Assembly: GCA_017474515.1 (NCBI GenBank)
Contig: JAFVHN010000111.1
Span: 1-36,291 of the forward strand
Reading direction: 5' to 3'
DNA: 36,291 nucleotides
Source: Prevotella sp.
GTDB taxonomy: Bacteria; Bacteroidota; Bacteroidia; Bacteroidales; Bacteroidaceae
Made by a program: the position numbers and the translations under genes. Of the stretch, positions 32,507 to 36,291 are shown piece by piece; positions within the stretch are counted from its first letter, which is position 1; every line of letters starts with the position of its first letter. The notes beneath the pieces are model-generated. The model was given only the letters and a program-made list of their open reading frames with translations. It did no database searches and was not told the origin of the DNA.

Positions 32507-33598
32507 TTATTTTTTATAATGTTTATCGTAGAACTTTTTCTTGACGACCACGCCGGGAAACACCTTCTTGCGTATCTGAATGTCGAGGGCCGTACCCAAC
32601 TTGGCGTATTCGGCATCCACCAACGCCATGCAGACGCTCTTGTCGGTGGAAATGGTATGGTAGCCGGTGGTCACTTCCCCCACCCTTTCGCCGTCTTTCA
32701 GCACGGTGTAGCCATGGCGTGGAATGGCTTTGTCGCTCAGCTCAATGCCGACGACGCGCTGTTTCACGCCCTCCGTCTTTTGTCTGAGCAATGCCTCACG
32801 CCCCACAAAGTCCTCTTTGTTGAACTTGCAGAACATGCTCAGACCGGCCATCACGGGCGAAATGTCGGCCGAAAGCTCGTCGCCATAGAGCGGCAACCCC
32901 ACCTCAAAGCGCAGGGTGTCGCGGCAACCCAGGCCACACGGCACAGCCTTCCCCGATGCCATGAGCAGGTCCCACTGGCGGCGTATGTATTCATGCGAGC
33001 CGTAAATCTCGAAACCGTCCTCGCCGGTGTAACCCGTGCGACTGATGATGATTTCCTCCGTGCCGGTGTTGATGGTCTTGGCGGTGTAGAACACCAGTTC
33101 GCCGCACTTCAGCCCCATCACTTCTTCAACCACGGCCTCGGCCTCGGGACCTTGCACGGCCAACTGGCCGTAGTAGTCGCTTTGGTTTTCCAGCACGACA
33201 TCAAATCCCGCCGACTGCTTCTGTATCCATTCCCAGTCCTTGTCGATGTTGGCGGCATTGATGACCAGGAAGAAGTGGTTGTCGCCTATTTTATAAACAA
33301 GCAGGTCGTCAACCGTTCCGCCGTCGTCATAGCACATCATGCCATAATAAATCTGGCCCAGCGGGGCGGCGGTCACGTCGTTGGTGAAAATATGGTTGAC
33401 ATACCGCTCTGCGTCGGGCCCGCATACGGTCACCTCTCCCATGTGCGACACATCAAACACGCCGCAATGTTGTCTGACGGCCTGGTGCTCACTGACAATT
33501 CCCGAATACTGGATGGGCATGTCGAAGCCTCCGAAAGGCGACATCTGTGCACCCAGCGCCACATGTTTGTCGTAAAGGCAAGTTCTCTTGTTTTCCAT
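32507..33598 (-). CDS. gcvT: Glycine cleavage system T protein (aminomethyltransferase)
   Basis: A 363-residue tetrahydrofolate-dependent aminomethyltransferase. N-terminal GGFDMPIQYSGI and HCGVFDVSHMGE and the ISRTGYTGEDGFEI segment are family-typical, as is the C-terminal barrel. It releases ammonia and makes methylene-THF. The ATG is one base after the lplA stop. Confidence 0.96.
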   Translation of the reverse strand: MENKRTCLYDKHVALGAQMSPFGGFDMPIQYSGIVSEHQAVRQHCGVFDVSHMGEVTVCGPDAERYVNHIFTNDVTAAPLGQIYYGMMCYDDGGTVDDLLVYKIGDNHFFLVINAANIDKDWEWIQKQSAGFDVVLENQSDYYGQLAVQGPEAEAVVEEVMGLKCGELVFYTAKTINTGTEEIIISRTGYTGEDGFEIYGSHEYIRRQWDLLMASGKAVPCGLGCRDTLRFEVGLPLYGDELSADISPVMAGLSMFCKFNKEDFVGREALLRQKTEGVKQRVVGIELSDKAIPRHGYTVLKDGERVGEVTTGYHTISTDKSVCMALVDAEYAKLGTALDIQIRKKVFPGVVVKKKFYDKHYKK

Positions 33599-33599
33599 T

Positions 33600-34571
33600 T
33601 TAATCTATTATTAAGTTAAGAAATTCTTGTTTGCTGAGATTGCGGACAATGCTCTCCAGGTGGTCGGGCAGCACCGACGACAGGGTGTCCGCGTCAAGCC
33701 TCTTGCCCACCAGCGGGCGGCAGATGAGCGCATCGGTGTCGGCCAGCGCAAAGAAGTCGCCTTTCAGCTCCATGCCCTTCACAACGCCGTTCTTCAGCGA
33801 CATCATCACCGTCACCGTTCCCACGCCGTCAATACGCCTTTGTTTTTTCACCGTATAACGGGGGTCTTTGCCATAGATGAAGCCAGCGTCGAGATATTCT
33901 TTCTCTATTTCCTCAATGCTTCTGCACTCCCCGGCCGTCATGATGTGCTCCTGGTTGCACAGGAAGGCGGTCATGCCGCGGTTGATGTCATCCAGCGACA
34001 ACGATGTAAAGTCTTTCAGAAGCGAGATGCGGCTTTTTACACTCCTCACGCCATGGCTTTCCAACTTCTCACCGTCGGGCGTCAGGCAGCAGGTCATGTT
34101 CTCCATGTCGGTGTCATAGAGCAGCGTGCCATGCACAATGCAACGGCTACCGAGACGGAAAAAAGCCGTGCCGCTCACCTTGCCGCCGCTCAGCAACAGG
34201 TCGTTGCGGCCGGTCACCTCCACAAGGATGCCCATGCTACGAAGCGCCATCTTTATATATTGTACATATTTATTATATGCCAGGCCCACATGCGAGCCGC
34301 TGGTGACATACGAAAGCATGAGGTTGCCCCTGTCGGCATATACGCAGCCGCCGCCGCTCTTCCTGCGATAGAGGGCCACGCCTTGCCGACGGCAGTAGTC
34401 CTGGTCCACTTCATTGGCCACAAGCTGGTTCCTGCCGATAATGACGCTGGGCGGAACGCTCCATGTGAAGAAGGCATCGTCGTCATCCATTGTCCTGGCC
34501 ACATATTCCTCCATGGCGAGATAATAACTTAACCGCCGTTCGTCGTCAAAAGGAAGGACCATGTGGACCAT
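33600..34571 (-). CDS. lplA: Lipoate-protein ligase A-type
   Basis: A 323-residue ligase with the LplA fold: ATP/lipoate motif RRKSGGGCVY (69-78), DRGN, and the catalytic Lys131 in KVSGTAF. A C-terminal accessory domain follows. ATG 34571 (MVHMVLPF) is chosen because the promoter at 34634-34603 precludes the longer 387-codon frame. First gene of the operon, so lipoate attachment to GcvH is its likely main job. Confidence 0.92.
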   Translation of the reverse strand: MVHMVLPFDDERRLSYYLAMEEYVARTMDDDDAFFTWSVPPSVIIGRNQLVANEVDQDYCRRQGVALYRRKSGGGCVYADRGNLMLSYVTSGSHVGLAYNKYVQYIKMALRSMGILVEVTGRNDLLLSGGKVSGTAFFRLGSRCIVHGTLLYDTDMENMTCCLTPDGEKLESHGVRSVKSRISLLKDFTSLSLDDINRGMTAFLCNQEHIMTAGECRSIEEIEKEYLDAGFIYGKDPRYTVKKQRRIDGVGTVTVMMSLKNGVVKGMELKGDFFALADTDALICRPLVGKRLDADTLSSVLPDHLESIVRNLSKQEFLNLIID

Positions 34572-34602
34572 AGCGTTTGATGTAGTTGAAAAGATTACCC
34601 TG

Positions 34603-34634
34603 CAAATATAATAACATTTTGCGGGGAAACCAAG
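34603..34634 (-). promoter_or_regulatory. Promoter of the lplA-gcv operon
   Basis: On the minus strand CTTG (34634-34631), 20 nt, TATATTTG (34610-34603), about 32 nt before ATG 34571. No glycine-riboswitch-like structure is apparent in the short leader. Confidence 0.6.
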
Positions 34635-34802
34635 AAAAACGACACTTTTTTTCTTCTCCCACCCACCAACGGCACTTCCTTCCAAATAAGCATTTGAAAC
34701 TTTAAATGGCCTTAAAAAATCAAAATGACAGAAAAAGCCCGTTTTCGCAACATACAGAAACAAGAACCCCCTTTTAGATGAAAAAATATAAGGATGAAAA
34801 AA

Positions 34803-34950
34803 CTCAACTTTCTGATATAGTTCAGGAGTTACAGGAGTTCAGGAGTTCAGACAATACTTCCAACCTCTGCAAACTGACGAAAAAGGAATCTTCAGAACTA
34901 TTGTCTGAACTTCTGTAACTCCTGAACTCCTGTAACTCCTGAAAGTTGAG
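34803..34950. repeat. Long inverted array of CAGGAGTT units
   Basis: The left arm (34803-34856) starts CTCAACTTTC and holds three CAGGAGTT units of 8-9 bp, ending in CAGACAATA. The right arm (34899-34950) is its inverted form with four units, ending GAAAGTTGAG. The arms differ by one unit and a 10-nt insert; the loop is about 42 nt. It is a third unit family with the same folded design as those at 7471 and 17163. Confidence 0.75.
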
Positions 34951-34987
34951 CGAATGCAAAACTTTTGTCATTTAGCGAAGCGCATTG

Positions 34988-35190
34988 TCTTGTCAAGTTT
35001 TTTTACCGGTTTTTTCTTCCCCAAAATAGTTTGACCGCAATTTTCGAGGAGAAATCTTGAAGATTGAGAGGGGAAATTTGCGGTCAAACTCCCCGAAATT
35101 TGCGGTCAAACTCCGGGCATTTTTAAACACACTGATTATCAATACGTTACAAAACTAACAAAATTTTCACGATTTTGTCAAAATTCTTTA
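34988..35190 (+). repeat. 203-bp intergenic repeat element, copy 4 (rearranged core)
   Basis: Left box at 34988-35005, core 35030-35110 (81 bp), right box 35173-35190; distances 42 and 63. The right half of the core has two copies of the terminal arm GAAATTTGCGGTCAAA (35073-35088 and 35095-35110), 22 bp apart, the first replacing the usual inner arm without changing the length. TTTAGCGAAGCGC (34971-34983) before the left box is shared with copy 1, and TATCCGCCTTC follows the right box. Confidence 0.75.
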
Positions 35191-35262
35191 CCAATTTTGA
35201 CCTGGTTTACTATCCGCCTTCATCTCCCGGACAACCGTTTTACCTGACTGAACAATGGGGAG

Positions 35263-35922
35263 CTATTTCAGCAATCGCAGGATTTGTTTCTCGGACGCAG
35301 CAGGCAAAATGGTCTTGAAATGAGCGTACAACCGCCGGTAGGATTCCTCTGGCGTGCGCTCACAACGACACGCCTCGCGCCCGAGCAGTTGTTCGGGCGT
35401 GGTGAGCAACGACCAGCCCCAGCCGTATTCGCGGTGATGGCGGTCAAGAGGATAGACAAAGTCCTCAGTGACAATACGGCAGGCCATCTGCAACCGCGTG
35501 ACATAACCGTCGAAACGGCTACGCATCTTCGGGCCCGTAAAGCCGCAGGCGGCACGCAGTTCGCGCGTGATAAGGCTGCCATGCTCCTGCAACGTCAGGA
35601 GGATGGCCTCTTCGATGCTTCCCTCCGCGGGTGCCGGACGGCTGCGGCGGCGATAGTTGCAGAAGTCGGGCCACCACTCACGGCTGATAAAGCCGGCCTT
35701 CCCCGCGAAAAACTTACCATAGACGCAGTTGCCCTCGGTCACTACGGGCCCTTTCCATTTCCACAGCGGCCAGTCCCACCCGCCGTCGGCATATACCACA
35801 TAGCGGCAATCGTCGTCAACCATTTCCTCGGCCGAGAAGCCGCGGATGCCACTGTCGAGCAGGGGCAGAAAACCCATCTGCCCTATCACCTCCATCAGTT
35901 CTATTTGAGAATGTATTTCCAT
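35263..35922 (-). CDS. AlkZ-related winged-helix protein
   Basis: A 219-residue protein with the look of a short AlkZ/YcaQ-related (HTH_42) protein: WDWPLWKWKGP and CVYGKFFAGKAGFISREWWPDF near the N-terminus, then a winged-helix-like part SLITRELRAACGF (115-127). AlkZ glycosylases unhook DNA crosslinks, but this protein is far shorter than AlkZ and the QxQ catalytic motif is not seen; it is more likely a nucleic-acid-binding relative. Function open. Confidence 0.7.
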   Translation of the reverse strand: MEIHSQIELMEVIGQMGFLPLLDSGIRGFSAEEMVDDDCRYVVYADGGWDWPLWKWKGPVVTEGNCVYGKFFAGKAGFISREWWPDFCNYRRRSRPAPAEGSIEEAILLTLQEHGSLITRELRAACGFTGPKMRSRFDGYVTRLQMACRIVTEDFVYPLDRHHREYGWGWSLLTTPEQLLGREACRCERTPEESYRRLYAHFKTILPAASEKQILRLLK

Positions 35923-35944
35923 CGGCGCATTTGATTATCGGGCA

Positions 35945-35952
35945 CAAAGATA
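35945..35952 (-). promoter_or_regulatory. Candidate -7 box for the AlkZ-related gene
   Basis: TATCTTTG on the minus strand, 22 nt before ATG 35922; -33 box not seen. A short run of GGAATGA-type heptamers (about 35967-35987) lies in the -33 region. Confidence 0.4.
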
Positions 35953-36077
35953 CGAATATTTTTGGGGAATGAGGAATAAGCAATGAGTTTTTTCATAAAC
36001 AAGACCACAGACTAATCATCTAGTATAATTCAATATGCTTCTATCACTCGGAAATAAAAAGAAAAACAAGTTTTCCT

Positions 36078-36108
36078 TTTGCATTTCGCTCGTTTATTCG
36101 TAACTTTG
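36078..36108 (+). promoter_or_regulatory. Promoter of ilvB
   Basis: TTTG (36078-36081), 19 nt, TAACTTTG (36101-36108), a full consensus match, 27 nt before the ilvB ATG. Confidence 0.7.
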
Positions 36109-36135
36109 TCGCCCGAAAAGAATTATGTTGAGAGA

Positions 36136-36291
36136 ATGAAGGAAAAGATAACAGGCTCAGAGGCGCTCATGCGGTCGCTACAGGCCGAGGGCGTGAAAAC
36201 CATTTTCGGCTATCCCGGCGGAAGCATCATGCCGGTGTATGACGCCCTCTACGACTACACCCGCGGTGAAAAGAAAGCGTTTGACCATATC
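36136..36291 (+). CDS. ilvB: Acetolactate synthase large subunit (partial, 5' end)
   Basis: 52 codons are visible before the right edge. [20 protein letters not shown] matches the N-terminus of the ThDP-dependent acetohydroxyacid synthase large subunit, with the catalytic-Glu-preceding [14 protein letters not shown] motif typical of AHAS. It makes acetolactate/acetohydroxybutyrate in branched-chain amino acid synthesis. A four-codon frame (36125-36139) ends overlapping its ATG. Confidence 0.85.
   Translation, partial: MKEKITGSEALMRSLQAEGVKTIFGYPGGSIMPVYDALYDYTRGEKKAFDHI

Larger units (their letters stand above)
34572..35262. other. Intergenic region with two repeat structures
   Basis: Between lplA and the AlkZ-related gene. 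Besides the lplA promoter it holds the CAGGAGTT inverted array (34803-34950) and copy 4 of the 203-bp element (34988-35190). No gene is seen. Confidence 0.7.

Noticed and set aside
32498-33619. Plus-strand open frame of 373 codons opposite gcvT
   Set aside because: Exact shadow of gcvT, with no recognisable domain.
34572-34602. Glycine riboswitch upstream of the gcv operon
   Set aside because: The leader is only about 30 nt and shows no paired aptamer structure.
34572-34763. N-terminal extension of LplA (387-codon frame)
   Set aside because: The extra 64 codons cover the promoter and are unlike LplA; ATG 34571 gives the normal start.

Overview
The window looks like a chromosomal segment of a Bacteroidales bacterium, most likely a member of the Prevotellaceae. 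The basis is Bacteroidetes-type promoters (TTTG, about 19 nt, TAnnTTTG) before many genes, the Bacteroidales omega-like RNA polymerase subunit beside BamD and DUF4293, a split glycine decarboxylase, a secreted GH10 xylanase with a short Prevotella-style C-terminal tail, and an ECF sigma factor followed by a membrane-anchored beta-barrel protein. Genus is inferred from gene style only. I saw no phage, integrase, transposase, CRISPR array, tRNA or rRNA.

Layout. 1-3937 (minus strand): a Ser/Thr kinase with a C-terminal TonB-like segment, cut by the window edge and with its own promoter, preceded by a lipoprotein / ECF sigma / TM-beta-barrel operon. 4786-8561: a modular secreted GH10 xylanase convergent with an exported alpha/beta hydrolase. 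8833-13254: aroB, a PAP2 phosphatase and clpC, the last behind a sigma-54-like promoter. 13328-18124 (minus): a four-gene operon (DapA/NanA-type aldolase, sodium:solute symporter, PdxA homologue, DUF1537 acid-sugar kinase) that looks like a four-carbon acid-sugar catabolic unit. 18425-21073: an exported flavodoxin, then free-methionine-(R)-sulfoxide reductase and a lipid kinase. 21603-25476: bamD-rpoZ-DUF4293 (minus) divergent from uvrB. 25556-27223: an AMP-forming acyl-CoA ligase. 27877-34571 (minus): a compact glycine-cleavage operon lplA-gcvT-gcvH-gcvPA-gcvPB-lpd, which carries the four cleavage proteins, a dedicated E3 and the ligase that can lipoylate GcvH. 35263-35922: an AlkZ-related winged-helix protein. 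36136 to the end: the start of ilvB.

The most unusual content is intergenic. Four copies of a 203-204 bp element occur (4303-4505, 21262-21464, 27530-27733, 34988-35190). Each has an 81-bp inverted-repeat core placed exactly 42 bp from a left 18-bp box and 63-64 bp from a right copy of the same box. Two copies lie in each orientation, all outside genes. A second layer is a set of heptamer-based arrays (AGTGAAG-, GGAATGA- and TCATTTA-type, plus an 8-9-mer CAGGAGTT type), several folded into long inverted repeats and mostly near gene ends. A third layer is short REP-like hairpins that carry GTAGG-type heads. All three are read directly from the sequence; their functions are unknown.
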